Assembly: GCA_017934745.1 (NCBI GenBank)
Contig: JAGBIY010000064.1
Location: 1-64,000 of the forward strand
DNA length: 64,000 nucleotides
Source: Treponema sp.
Lineage (GTDB): Bacteria; Spirochaetota; Spirochaetia; Treponematales; Treponemataceae
Direction of reading: 5' to 3'
Numbering within the stretch: the first letter of the stretch is position 1; every line of letters starts with the position of its first letter. The notes under the pieces were generated by a model. The model searched no databases, was not told where the DNA came from, and was given only the letters and a program-made list of their open reading frames with translations. A program made the translations under genes and the position numbers. Positions 27,907 to 36,941 of the stretch are shown piece after piece.

Positions 27907-29175
27907 TCAGGAAACAGCCTCCGCTTTTTCGAGGGAAACCTTCGCCTTCGACACTTTCTTCGTGTCCGAAGCCAAGACCTCCACGCAAAGCCCGTCCCTG
28001 CTGAATTTTTTCCCGACAGAGGGAATCTCGCCGAGTATCTCAAGAATCCACCCGGAAAGAGTGTTGGACTCGTGGACTATGGAATCGTCCTCGACACCGA
28101 GCATTGAAAGCACCTTCTCGATCATCATGTCGCCGGCGAATTCGAACGAGCCGTCGCCGAGCTTCTTGAAACTCGCAATCTCGCTGTCGTGCTCGTCGAG
28201 AATCTCCCCGACAATCTCCTCAAGGATGTCCTCCATCGTTATGATTCCGAGCGTTCCTCCGTACTCGTCCAAGACGACAGCCATGTGCCCCCTGTTCTTC
28301 TGGAACGTCTTCAGGAGCTTTGAAATCTTCGTGTGCTCAGGCGTGAAGAATGCAGGCTGAACCATGTCGGCGACGCACGAGACGGAACCGGACTTCGAGT
28401 AGAAATCCTTCATGTGCAGGATTCCGATTATCGAATCAAGAGAATCGTCGTACACGGGAAGCCTAGAGAACCCCGACTCAACGAAAGCCTTCCGCACATC
28501 ATCCACGGAGTCGCCGCTTCTGACGGCAGCAATCTGGACGCGTGGGGTGAGGACGTCGCGCGCCTCAAGGTCGTCGAAATCTATGACAGAGCGGATGAGT
28601 TTCGTCTCGTCCTGGCGCAGGGTTCCGTCGTCCTGTGCCTCCTTGACGAACGTTATTATCTCGTCCTCGGTTATGACGTCCTCCTTGTCGAGCTTGAAGA
28701 TGCGCGATATAAGGTTTTTCCAGCCTATGAAAAAGACGTTCAGCGGAATGAAGACGTAGTAGACGAATTTTATGATTGGATAGAAGAGCATCGCCAACCG
28801 CTCAGGATACGCCTTGGCTATGTACTTGGGAGTTATCTCACCGAACAGTAGGACACAGACCGTCATGACGGCGGTCGAAACGACGGTGGAATCGACTTTT
28901 GTGCCGTAAAGGAGCTTCGCGAAGAACAGTGTCGCTATGGCGGAAGCCGACAAATTCACGATGTTGTTTCCGATAAGGATTGTGCTCAAGAGCCTGTCGT
29001 ATTTCGACTCGGCGAATTCTAGAACTTTTCCGGCGAGGCGGTTCCCGCCCAAAAAAAGCGTCTTCAGCTTTATCCTCGAAAGGCACGAATAAGCGGTCTC
29101 CGTAGCCGAGAAAAAAGCGGACAGGAAAACCAAAACAACCAAAGAAAACAATAAATGACTCGATCCATCAGGCAT
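27907..29175 (-). CDS. CNNM/CorC-type membrane protein with two CBS domains (TlyC-like)
   Basis: About 422 residues. An N-terminal DUF21/CNNM membrane domain (LSAFFSATETAYSCLSRIKL, STILIGNNIVNLSASAIA) is followed by a CBS pair (DVLTPRVQIAAVRSGDSVDD; VVLDEYGGTLGIITMEDILE) and a CorC/HlyC domain. The family is linked to Mg2+ or other cation export, although treponemal members are often annotated as hemolysins. The start at 29175 is chosen because AGGTG lies about 9 bases upstream; the frame is open to 29214. It is convergent with pbpC, with 10 bases between. Confidence 0.9.
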   Translation of the reverse strand: MPDGSSHLLFSLVVLVFLSAFFSATETAYSCLSRIKLKTLFLGGNRLAGKVLEFAESKYDRLLSTILIGNNIVNLSASAIATLFFAKLLYGTKVDSTVVSTAVMTVCVLLFGEITPKYIAKAYPERLAMLFYPIIKFVYYVFIPLNVFFIGWKNLISRIFKLDKEDVITEDEIITFVKEAQDDGTLRQDETKLIRSVIDFDDLEARDVLTPRVQIAAVRSGDSVDDVRKAFVESGFSRLPVYDDSLDSIIGILHMKDFYSKSGSVSCVADMVQPAFFTPEHTKISKLLKTFQKNRGHMAVVLDEYGGTLGIITMEDILEEIVGEILDEHDSEIASFKKLGDGSFEFAGDMMIEKVLSMLGVEDDSIVHESNTLSGWILEILGEIPSVGKKFSRDGLCVEVLASDTKKVSKAKVSLEKAEAVS

Positions 29176-29280
29176 AAAGCCTACACCTCGCATACAAAAA
29201 AAATAAGGCGACAAAAAATCACCTTCACACCGACAAGTCTAGTGGAAGTTTCATTATGGTTCAAGCGGAAGAGCCAGTCG

Positions 29281-29865
29281 CTACGAATCCGCCCCCAAAG
29301 CACCGACCCATGCCGCAACCCATTTTCCACCGCGACGCTCGAAGACGGTCACATTGTCGACGGCGAAATCCTCCACAACATCCAGCTCGTTCATCACGGA
29401 AAGGGCCTCCTTCGAAACTCCCGCGGGAATGTCCCTGTTCGCCACGGTCAAATGCGGCCGGAACGGACGCTGCTCCTTTCTCGCGCAATGCGGAAAAACA
29501 GACGACACAGAGTCGAGAACCTTGTCACGGAGACGTGTCCACTTCTCGTCCGACACGACGTTCGCGAAAATCGTCCTGTCCCCGAACGCGTCGAAGTTTT
29601 CTACGCGGGCAGTGAACTTGAGGGTGTCCGAAAAAGGCATGACACTCTTCTCAATAGCGGAAACAATGTCCTCGGTCGCATGGGAATCCGGGGCGCAGAA
29701 CGGAGGTACTAGAGTGACATGGATCGGAGTTCCGTAGCCGGATTTGCATCCGTACTTCTCGCCCATGTAACGGCGGCAGTCCTCAAGCGTGAGCGTCAGG
29801 TCCTCCGGGACAAGGACTCCGATGAAATGAGTCTGCTGGGGGAAAGTGTTTTTTTTCGTTTTCAT
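29281..29865 (-). CDS. thpR: 2H phosphoesterase / RNA 2',3'-cyclic phosphodiesterase-like protein
   Basis: About 194 residues with the two HxT/S motifs of the 2H family: HVTLVPPF and HLTVANRD, spaced about 80 residues apart. FIGVLVPEDLTL is the expected first strand. The family opens 2',3'-cyclic phosphates on RNA ends and is also known as the 2'-5' RNA ligase family; the natural substrate here is unknown. The frame is open upstream to 30024, but that region overlaps the divergent lipoprotein gene, so a start at 29865 (or 29877) is preferred. No clear Shine-Dalgarno decides it. Confidence 0.8.
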   Translation of the reverse strand: MKTKKNTFPQQTHFIGVLVPEDLTLTLEDCRRYMGEKYGCKSGYGTPIHVTLVPPFCAPDSHATEDIVSAIEKSVMPFSDTLKFTARVENFDAFGDRTIFANVVSDEKWTRLRDKVLDSVSSVFPHCARKEQRPFRPHLTVANRDIPAGVSKEALSVMNELDVVEDFAVDNVTVFERRGGKWVAAWVGALGADS

Positions 29866-29935
29866 GCGGAGAATCATACCACGGCGGAAGAGAAAAGAAC
29901 ACGGAGGCTTGATTTTTATTTCCATATCGGAAAGA

Positions 29936-30325
29936 ATGGGCGCATCGGACGAGAACAACAACACCGACAGGAGAAAAGCCATAAAACGACTTCTTTTGCC
30001 AACATTGCCGTTCCTGCTCTTCACGGCCTGCTCGACAGACTCAGGCTCCGCTCAATTCTCAATCAGAATAAAAAACGAAAATCCCGCGGCCTACTTCATA
30101 TTCGCAAAAACGCAAGGCGAGATGAAAGAGGAATCGATTGGATACATAAACCAGAAGGAGACGAAAGAGTTCGCCTTTGAAAACGGAACAATCGTCGACG
30201 AACTGGGATTCTATTCAGGTCTCGACCTCGCCACGAAAAAGCTGAAGAAGCAGATGGAATACACAACAGACACGTCATCAAACTGCACGCTGGTTCTCAC
30301 ACCGGACGGCGTTCAGAAAAAATAG
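29936..30325 (+). CDS. Small lipoprotein of unknown function
   Basis: 129 residues from the ATG with GGAAAG just upstream. The signal segment KRLLLPTLPFLLFTAC gives a lipobox. The remaining 95 residues look like one small beta-sandwich (FSIRIKNENPAAYFIFAK, ESIGYINQKETKEFAFENG). No family was recognised. The SIMPL protein gene starts 14 bases after its stop, so the two are probably cotranscribed. Confidence 0.7.
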   Translation: MGASDENNNTDRRKAIKRLLLPTLPFLLFTACSTDSGSAQFSIRIKNENPAAYFIFAKTQGEMKEESIGYINQKETKEFAFENGTIVDELGFYSGLDLATKKLKKQMEYTTDTSSNCTLVLTPDGVQKK

Positions 30326-30339
30326 AACAGGAGAAAACG

Positions 30340-31047
30340 ATGAAAAAAATTTTGTTCTGCGCATTGCTCGCAGCCGCCACGCTCTTGAACTTCTCATGCA
30401 CGGACGAAAAGGCGAAAGTCATCAAAGTCTACGGAAGCGGAGAAGTCACCTACGTTCCCGACATGGTGACGATGACAGTCACGATAAAGGACGTGGAAAG
30501 CGTTCTCAGGGACGCATTGGCAAAAACGAACGAGACCAGCAGGAAGCTCATTTCGCTCTGCAAGGAATACTCGATAGCGGACGAAGACGTGAAGACCGGC
30601 TACGCCCAGACAGGCCGCGAATACGAATGGAAAAACAACTCGCAGGTCTTCAAGGGATTCAAGTCAGAGCAGTCCATCCAGATAACGTTCAGGGAACTCG
30701 ACAAAATCGAGAAATTCACCGGAGACATACTCGCGCTGCAAGTCTATTCGCTCGGCAATTTCAAGTACGGACACTCAAAGAAGAGCGAATTCGACTCAGA
30801 GGCGAACCTTCTCGCGCTCGACAACGCGAAGTCGGCGGCGGAGAAGATGGCAGAGAGAATGGGAGTGTCCATCGGAGACGTCCTCTACATCTCGGATGTC
30901 GACTCCATTCCGCCGATGGTCTACTACGGTTCCTGTTACGAGACGATGAGCGAGAACAAGAGCCTGAACAGCACGTCAGGATTCGTGGTCGCGCCAGGAA
31001 TCCTCGCAACCAACAAGAACGTCGTCGTGACGTTCGAAATCAAATAG
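30340..31047 (+). CDS. SIMPL-domain (DUF541) lipoprotein
   Basis: 235 residues. The lipobox is LNFSC. VIKVYGSGEVTYVPDMVTMT marks the start of a SIMPL/DUF541 domain, and the C-terminal half with ATNKNVVVTFEIK completes it. These periplasmic proteins are widespread and have been linked to oxidative stress and kinase signalling, with no firm molecular role. The Shine-Dalgarno AGGAGAAAACG precedes the ATG. It is convergent with the DUF3298-like gene. Confidence 0.85.
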   Translation: MKKILFCALLAAATLLNFSCTDEKAKVIKVYGSGEVTYVPDMVTMTVTIKDVESVLRDALAKTNETSRKLISLCKEYSIADEDVKTGYAQTGREYEWKNNSQVFKGFKSEQSIQITFRELDKIEKFTGDILALQVYSLGNFKYGHSKKSEFDSEANLLALDNAKSAAEKMAERMGVSIGDVLYISDVDSIPPMVYYGSCYETMSENKSLNSTSGFVVAPGILATNKNVVVTFEIK

Positions 31048-31056
31048 GCTGGAGCG

Positions 31057-31890
31057 TCATTTTCCGACGTCTTCGTACTGCCACCGCTGTATGCGCGCCT
31101 CAAGAACGCCCTCCGCTCCGCTCGCAATCTCGTACGGATTGAAAAAAACGGTGACGGTTCCGTTCCTGAGCACGAACAGCGGAAAATCCCCCTTGTTCGT
31201 GCGGTCCACCACGGCGCGCCCCTTCTGCTCCCCGTAAGCCGAGGTCAGATACGAGGCGCAGAGCTTAGCCAAATCCCTTGTCGAAAGGCCGGTCACGTCC
31301 TCGGCCGTGACGAATTCCCTCTTGTCCAAATCGTAGTTCACGGTCGAAATCACCTCGTGGTTGCCGTTTCCGCCGCAGGAGTAGTCCACGACGTCGAGAT
31401 AGACGGAGACGACGCTTCCGTCCACGAAGACGCGCGTCTCAAGGGAATACGAATACGAATAAGGAAGTTTCAGGCCAAGCTCCGAGATTTTCCCACTGCA
31501 GAGCTTGAACGCCGAGCGTCCCTTGGAAGACATGAGCCACTTCTTGTATTCGTCCCAGTCCCTCTCAGGAAGCGCGCAGTCCTTTCCGCCGGAGAGGGAA
31601 TCGAATTCGGCTCTGAATTCCTCGTCCGAGGAAAGATTCTTCCACTCGACTATCATCATCATCACGTTGAAGCGGCAGAGCCTTTTCAGGAATTCGACAT
31701 CCGTCTCAACTGTCTCCGCGATTTTCCTGTCGACGGCCTTGAGTTTTCCTCCGAAAACCGGATACGAGACGGAGACGTCGTAGCCCTCCCCCGACTCGCT
31801 CTCCGTCACGACGGAATACTTGAATTTCTTTGCGTCCGCGAAAAAAACGAAAGCGAACGCGACGCACAGGAAAGCCGCAAGCCTCCTCAT
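31057..31890 (-). CDS. Exported DUF3298/RsiV-like protein
   Basis: About 277 residues with a signal peptide (MRRLAAFLCVAFAFVFFADA). The central part (VSVSYPVFGGKLKAVDRKI) and the C-terminal block (GNHEVISTVNYDLDKREFV, NPYEIASGAEGVLEARI) resemble DUF4163/DUF3298 proteins such as the extracytoplasmic part of RsiV. No membrane anchor or sigma-binding domain is present, so it would be a free periplasmic protein. The start at 31890 is set by GGAGG eight bases upstream. It may bind a ligand such as muramidase, but that is only an analogy. Confidence 0.7.
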   Translation of the reverse strand: MRRLAAFLCVAFAFVFFADAKKFKYSVVTESESGEGYDVSVSYPVFGGKLKAVDRKIAETVETDVEFLKRLCRFNVMMMIVEWKNLSSDEEFRAEFDSLSGGKDCALPERDWDEYKKWLMSSKGRSAFKLCSGKISELGLKLPYSYSYSLETRVFVDGSVVSVYLDVVDYSCGGNGNHEVISTVNYDLDKREFVTAEDVTGLSTRDLAKLCASYLTSAYGEQKGRAVVDRTNKGDFPLFVLRNGTVTVFFNPYEIASGAEGVLEARIQRWQYEDVGK

Positions 31891-31902
31891 CTTTGAACCT
31901 CC

Positions 31903-31949
31903 AAAAAAACGAACCACCCCGAAACCGAAAAAAACGGACTCCGGGGTGG
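31903..31949 (-). terminator. Rho-independent terminator after metG
   Basis: On the minus strand CCACCCCG pairs with CGGGGTGG (8 bp, 31914-31921 with 31942-31949). The loop contains a second small CCG/CGG pairing, and a run of seven T follows. It ends immediately before the Shine-Dalgarno of the next gene. Confidence 0.85.
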
Positions 31950-31980
31950 CAAAAAATAAAACAATAGGGTGGCGGAAAAA

Positions 31981-34323
31981 TCAGCCGATTTCGCTGTTCA
32001 GGGCCTTCTCCGTCCTGATTTCCTTTCCCGCGGCCAAAAGCTTCTTTCCGGCAATCTGGACAACGCCGTCCTTCGCCTCGATTTTGACGGAGAAGAACTC
32101 GTCGCCCGTTATCTCCGCCTTCTTGGATGCGTTCTCGTCCGCGCCCTCAAGGACGACTTTCGTTCCAGGCTCCGCCCACGAGACGTCCAGGACTTCCACG
32201 CAGTCCCTGTCGCCGTCCTTGTAGTCGCCCGCCAAGAGCATTCCGCGGCTCTCCACACCCCTCATCGTGCGAGGCGCGAGGTTGGACGCTATGACGACCT
32301 TCTTTCCAAGCAAATCAGACTCCTTGAGGTACATCCTCAAGCCCGACTGAATCGTGCGCGGAGTTCCCGAACCGTCGTCCAAAGTCTCGATGAAGAGCTT
32401 CTCGCCTTCTGGATTCGGCTTCACGTCCACGATTTTGGCGACGGTCAACTCGATGTTCGCGTTGAAGAAAGCGGCCTGCTGGTCGAGAGGAAGCTGTTCC
32501 GGCTCCTTCTTGGCCTTCTTCTCCTTCTTCTTGTCCTTCTTGACAGCCTTCTCGTCCTTCCTGTCGCCCTGGTTTCCGGCGTAGCGCGCCCTGTACTCGG
32601 CGGTCTGCTTGTCGTCGATAGGCTTGAAGTAGATTTCGGTGGCCAAGATTGTGTTCAGCCCCTCAAGTTTTCCCAAGTCCTCCCATGTGAGGGTGTCTGA
32701 ATCGACCTCTGCCGGGTTTGAATATGTGGACGAGTAGATTTTCTTTCCGAGATAGCCCGCGACAATCTGCGAATACTTCGGCAGATACGGCTGGAGCATT
32801 ATCATCAGGTCCTTGATGGCGTAGGCGAGGTTGAAGAGGATGTCGTCGGCCTTCTGCTTGTCCTCCTTGATTGCCTTCCAAGGCTCGGCCGCCTGGAACG
32901 CCCTGTTGCAGATGTCGGAGACCTCGCAAATCTCGTGGAGGGCGTCCTTCAGCTCTGCCCATTCGAGAAGCTCTGTGATTTTCGCCTCCTTCTCCTCAAT
33001 CTGCCTCCACAACTCCTCGTCCTTCTTTCCTGCGGGAATCTTTCCGCCGTAGTTCTTGTTCGTGAAAGTGAGGGTCCTGTTGACGAGGTTTCCGATGTTG
33101 CCGATGAGCTCCTTGTTGTACTTCTCCTGGAAATCCTTCCATGTGAACTGGTAGTCCTGCTTCTCCGGCCTGTTGAAGTAGATGTAGAACCTCCACGCGT
33201 CCGAAGGGAGTCCAGATTCCTTCGCATCCGAGCCGAACACGCCGATTCCCTTGGACTTGGAGAATTTTCCGTCCTCGTAGTTCAGGAATTCCGTGGAGCT
33301 CATGTGGAAGAGCTTCGTGAAATCCTTGCCGGAGCCGATTTCGGAGCAAGGGAAAACGACCGTGTGGAACGGAATGTTGTCCTTTCCGATGAACTGGAAG
33401 AGCTTCAAGTCCGAGCCTTCCTCGAACTTCTCGCTGCTGTCCGATGGAAGCCACCACTTCCTCCAGTCGAACGTCCTCTTTCCGGCAGCCTTCTGCTCGT
33501 CCGCCAGCTGCTTCGTGATTGACATGTAGCCGATCGGCGCGTTGAACCAGACGTAGAAGACCTTGTTCTCGTAACCGGTCTTCGGGACCGGGATTCCCCA
33601 CTTGAGGTCGCGCGTGATGGCCCTTTCGTTGAGTCCGTCCCTTATCCACGCCTTGGTCATCTGAATCGCGTTCGCCGCCCATTTTCCCTCAACGCTCGCC
33701 TTCTCCATCCATTCCTCAAGCTTCGGAGCGATGGACGGGAGGTCGATGTAGAGGTGCTTGGTCTCGCGGACTTCCGGAGTCGAGCCGCAAGTGTGGCAGC
33801 GAGGGGCCACGAGCTGCGTCGGGTCGAGCAAAGTTCCGCAGGAATCGCACTGGTCGCCGCGGGCGTCGGTCGCGCCGCACTTCGGGCAGGTTCCGTCCAC
33901 ATAGCGGTCGGCGAGGAACATTGCGCATTTCGTGCAGTAGAGCTGCTTCGACGTATGCTCCTTTATGTATCCGTTCCTGTCGAGTTCGTTGAAGATGAAC
34001 TGGGTGATTTCGGTGCATTCCTCGTTCGATGTGCGGCCGAATTTGTCGAACGCGATGTCGAACCACTCGTAGATGTCCTTGTGGATTGCGTAGAAGTAGT
34101 CGCAGAGCTCCCTAGGTGTCTTGTTCTCCTGCAATGCCTTCGTTTCGGTCGCTGTTCCGTATTCGTCCACGCCGCAGACGTACATCGTCTCGTAGCCCCT
34201 TGAGCGGCAGAAACGCGCGAAAACGTCCGCGGAGAGCATCTGGATGAGATTTCCCAAATGCGGAATGTTGTTGACGTAAGGCAAGGCCGAAGTTATCAAT
34301 CTTTTCGTCTTAATGTTCTTCAT
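31981..34323 (-). CDS. metG: Methionyl-tRNA synthetase
   Basis: 780 residues. The HIGH-type motif is in YVNNIPHLGNL and the KMSKS loop is KFSKS. Four Cys pairs in the connective peptide (CTKC, CPKC, CDSC, CHTC) bind zinc. A Lys-rich linker (KKDKKKEKKAKKE) joins the core to a C-terminal EMAP/Trbp111-type tRNA-binding domain (KIVDVKPNPEGEKLFIETLD). It charges tRNA-Met with methionine. AGAGGAAAAC precedes the ATG. It lies 43 bases after the GH57-like gene and may be the last gene of the long Rnf-like operon or have its own promoter. Confidence 0.97.
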   Translation of the reverse strand: MKNIKTKRLITSALPYVNNIPHLGNLIQMLSADVFARFCRSRGYETMYVCGVDEYGTATETKALQENKTPRELCDYFYAIHKDIYEWFDIAFDKFGRTSNEECTEITQFIFNELDRNGYIKEHTSKQLYCTKCAMFLADRYVDGTCPKCGATDARGDQCDSCGTLLDPTQLVAPRCHTCGSTPEVRETKHLYIDLPSIAPKLEEWMEKASVEGKWAANAIQMTKAWIRDGLNERAITRDLKWGIPVPKTGYENKVFYVWFNAPIGYMSITKQLADEQKAAGKRTFDWRKWWLPSDSSEKFEEGSDLKLFQFIGKDNIPFHTVVFPCSEIGSGKDFTKLFHMSSTEFLNYEDGKFSKSKGIGVFGSDAKESGLPSDAWRFYIYFNRPEKQDYQFTWKDFQEKYNKELIGNIGNLVNRTLTFTNKNYGGKIPAGKKDEELWRQIEEKEAKITELLEWAELKDALHEICEVSDICNRAFQAAEPWKAIKEDKQKADDILFNLAYAIKDLMIMLQPYLPKYSQIVAGYLGKKIYSSTYSNPAEVDSDTLTWEDLGKLEGLNTILATEIYFKPIDDKQTAEYRARYAGNQGDRKDEKAVKKDKKKEKKAKKEPEQLPLDQQAAFFNANIELTVAKIVDVKPNPEGEKLFIETLDDGSGTPRTIQSGLRMYLKESDLLGKKVVIASNLAPRTMRGVESRGMLLAGDYKDGDRDCVEVLDVSWAEPGTKVVLEGADENASKKAEITGDEFFSVKIEAKDGVVQIAGKKLLAAGKEIRTEKALNSEIG

Positions 34324-34366
34324 GTTTTCCTCTGTATAATATTGAATGTTTTTGAATAAACTTGAT

Positions 34367-36328
34367 TCACTTTTTGCGCTTTTTCGGAGTGATGACCGCG
34401 AAATTTATCGTCTTCTCCATCTCAAGTCCGCCAACGAGGTCGACGTTCCAGCAGAGAGCCGAAACGAATGTCGTTCCCCGATTCGAAGTGTGCGGAATGA
34501 ACACGGCATCGCAGTTCTCGTTCGGCTCGTACACGAACGACACGTCGTTGAACGTGTCCGTAATCTGTATGAACGACACGTCGGAGACAGGAACGCACTC
34601 GGCCGGCATCCGGTCTATCCCGATTTCCGTTCCGTCGAACAGAATCGACTTTTCCGCGCCGTGGATGACCTCCAGGGAATAGCTGCTGCATTCCGGCATG
34701 GAGAAATCCATCTGCGAGAAGTTCGATTCCACGACGAGTTTTCCCTTTATCGGGAAATGGCTCTCGTTCTTGAGGATGAACTGCACCATGAAGCCGTTCG
34801 AATTCGCGACGTACTTCTTTATTATCGAGACCGGAAGCTTGCTTACCTTTCCGTCGTCGTCGAGCGAGACGAAATCCCCCATTCCGAGAAGCTTCACCTC
34901 GTTCCTTGAAGAGTTGAACGCGCTCTCAACGAAGAACTTCCTGCTGAAAACGCTGGAAGCGACCGCACTGTCGAGCGAGCCGCGCTTTTTGTAGGAGTCG
35001 AACTGGCTATCGTTGAAGAGGTAGCTCAGGAAAAGCCCCCTTCCGCTTTCGTTGTCCGCATAGTTCCCGGAGCTTTTCATGACGCTGAACTCGAAAATCT
35101 GCGCGCCTCGCTGCGAAATGACAGCGTTGAACCTGTCCATCGAGCAGACGTACTCGTCATGGCCGTCGCCGTCGTAGTCGTAAGCGGAGACGTACTCGGA
35201 AAATTCGTCAGCCTCGCGCACCATCTTCTCCGCCTCGGAAAGGTTCCTGTACGCGTACTGCCGAATCTTCGCGTTCCTGAAAACGGAATCCGCGCTTGAA
35301 GAGTCGCAAAGGTACGATTCCCCGGACTGGGCCTTCCAAAGATACTCCCTCGCCGATGTCCGCCTGGACTTGTCGCCTTTGCACTGCGAAAGAATCATGC
35401 TTATGTGCAGCATCCTGTCGTAGAGCGACTTGCTCCTCGGATGCGTAAAGAGATAGTCGAACACGGAAGCGGAATTGTACTTGGAGCTTATCCCCGACTG
35501 TATGAAAATCTGCTTGAAATCGTCGCACGAGTTCAAGTAGTCGAGGGGGAAGCACACCTCAACGCAGTCCTGGAATTCGTTCCGGCAGGCAAAATAGAAT
35601 TTCTCAAGCCAGAGGGAATCGAGCAGCTCCATGAACTGTCCCTCCTCTATCTGAATGGAGACGATGCGGTCCCCTTCCGAGTTCCTGACGAAATACGGAT
35701 CGATGTTCTCGAAAAGGTCGCCGTTCATCTCGTCCGCGAACGCCTCCGCGCGGAGGTTCGAGACGTACAGGGAAGCGTCCATGTCGTTCTTCAAAGAAAA
35801 CCTGTCGTTCCTGAAAAGGACCTTCACGGACTTGCCCTTCTCGTTGAGTATGTACGGTATGAATTCGTTCCGTCCGCTTGCAATCGAACTGTCGAGCAGG
35901 ACATACTCCATTCCGCAGTTCTGCAATGTCGGGACAAGGGAATTGTCCCACACGGAGCTTTTGAAGACGGAACCGCGAGGCCTCTTTCCGAATATGCGGC
36001 GGACCTCGGACGTGAGAAGCTCAAGCTGGCCGCTCCTGTCGATCGGGAAAATCGTCGGAAGGAGCGCGTCGTAGAAGCTGCCGCCGAGAACCTCTATCTG
36101 CTTCCTGGCCACCATCTTCGCGAAAAGCTTGGTGAATTCAGGGTGGCTCTCGTCCAACCACTCAAGGAGCGGGCCTGGAAAAAAGATGCTCAGCTTGTTG
36201 TTCGGATGCTGATAGAAAAAAGTCGCTATGTGTCTATATACGCTCTCGTATTTTTGCTCTAAGTCGGCAACGGTCTGGAGAGAAGAATATTTCAAAGCGA
36301 GAGAAAGCGATATTTTCAGTTTTTTCAT
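34367..36328 (-). CDS. GH57-like protein lacking the catalytic residues
   Basis: 653 residues. Overall layout follows GH57 4-alpha-glucanotransferases: the second conserved region is clear (KQIEVLGGSFYDALLPTIFP), and C-terminal beta-rich DUF1925/1926-like segments follow (SHFPIKGKLVVESNFSQM). The active-site regions are changed. The HxHQP box near residue 10 is absent, the WLTERVW box reads VFKSSVW so the nucleophile Glu is Ser124, and the DDGEKFG box reads EEGQFME at 228-234. It should be inactive as a glycosidase and may bind a glucan or protein. The ATG is 24 bases after rnfB, with no clear Shine-Dalgarno, which fits translation within the same operon. No signal peptide. Confidence 0.7.
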   Translation of the reverse strand: MKKLKISLSLALKYSSLQTVADLEQKYESVYRHIATFFYQHPNNKLSIFFPGPLLEWLDESHPEFTKLFAKMVARKQIEVLGGSFYDALLPTIFPIDRSGQLELLTSEVRRIFGKRPRGSVFKSSVWDNSLVPTLQNCGMEYVLLDSSIASGRNEFIPYILNEKGKSVKVLFRNDRFSLKNDMDASLYVSNLRAEAFADEMNGDLFENIDPYFVRNSEGDRIVSIQIEEGQFMELLDSLWLEKFYFACRNEFQDCVEVCFPLDYLNSCDDFKQIFIQSGISSKYNSASVFDYLFTHPRSKSLYDRMLHISMILSQCKGDKSRRTSAREYLWKAQSGESYLCDSSSADSVFRNAKIRQYAYRNLSEAEKMVREADEFSEYVSAYDYDGDGHDEYVCSMDRFNAVISQRGAQIFEFSVMKSSGNYADNESGRGLFLSYLFNDSQFDSYKKRGSLDSAVASSVFSRKFFVESAFNSSRNEVKLLGMGDFVSLDDDGKVSKLPVSIIKKYVANSNGFMVQFILKNESHFPIKGKLVVESNFSQMDFSMPECSSYSLEVIHGAEKSILFDGTEIGIDRMPAECVPVSDVSFIQITDTFNDVSFVYEPNENCDAVFIPHTSNRGTTFVSALCWNVDLVGGLEMEKTINFAVITPKKRKK

Positions 36329-36352
36329 GGAATAATCAGAGCAAGAGACGCT

Positions 36353-36931
36353 CTACCGTCTGCCTGTGATGATTCTATAGCATGTATTCCAAAATTTAAA
36401 GTCGTTGGTCGGAGGCGACGGCTTCTCGCTCGTCAACGAAATCAACCCCTCAGGGCAAACCTCCACGCACTTTCCGCATCCATTGCACGACGCGGTTATC
36501 TTGGCGACTCCGTTATGGATGACAATCGATTCCTGCGGGCAAACAAGCTGGCAGTCTCCGAAACCGATGCAGCAGTCGATGTTCAAGAACTCGGACCGGT
36601 AATGCTCGTGGAACAGCCGGCAGCTTTTTTCGCCGTTGTACACGAGCCTCCGTTCAAGAAGCTGCTTCTCGTCGTCGATGACGTTCGTATCGATTGTGGC
36701 GAACACTGGAATCTTGGCGTTCTCGCACGCCTTCGAAAATTCCCTGCCCTCGCGGAATTTCCTCTCGGCGATTTCGACCTCCTCCTCGTTCATGTATTCC
36801 TCGGACGAAATCAGCTCGTCGATTCCGTCATAGCGGAGGCGCAGCGCCGGAACGAAGAAACCGAAAAAGAAGAAAAGCATCCCTGAACATACGAGAAGAA
36901 TCAAAAAAAGAAAAATGCAGGAAAAAATCAT
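36353..36931 (-). CDS. rnfB: RnfB-like ferredoxin subunit, reduced and divergent
   Basis: 192 residues. One N-terminal membrane helix (FLFLILLVCSGMLFFFFGFF) is followed by an acidic linker and two ferredoxin-like motifs. The second is complete (C149, C152, C155, C159 then Pro). The first reads C121-I-G-F-G-D-C127-QLV-C131-P, so the second ligand is Phe124 with an extra Cys120 next door. The N-terminal Cys-rich Fe-S domain of ordinary RnfB is missing. In Rnf this subunit passes electrons from ferredoxin into the membrane. Here the first cluster could at best have three ordinary ligands. It starts 10 bases after rnfA ends. Confidence 0.75.
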   Translation of the reverse strand: MIFSCIFLFLILLVCSGMLFFFFGFFVPALRLRYDGIDELISSEEYMNEEEVEIAERKFREGREFSKACENAKIPVFATIDTNVIDDEKQLLERRLVYNGEKSCRLFHEHYRSEFLNIDCCIGFGDCQLVCPQESIVIHNGVAKITASCNGCGKCVEVCPEGLISLTSEKPSPPTNDFKFWNTCYRIITGRR

Positions 36932-36941
36932 ACGCCCCCCA

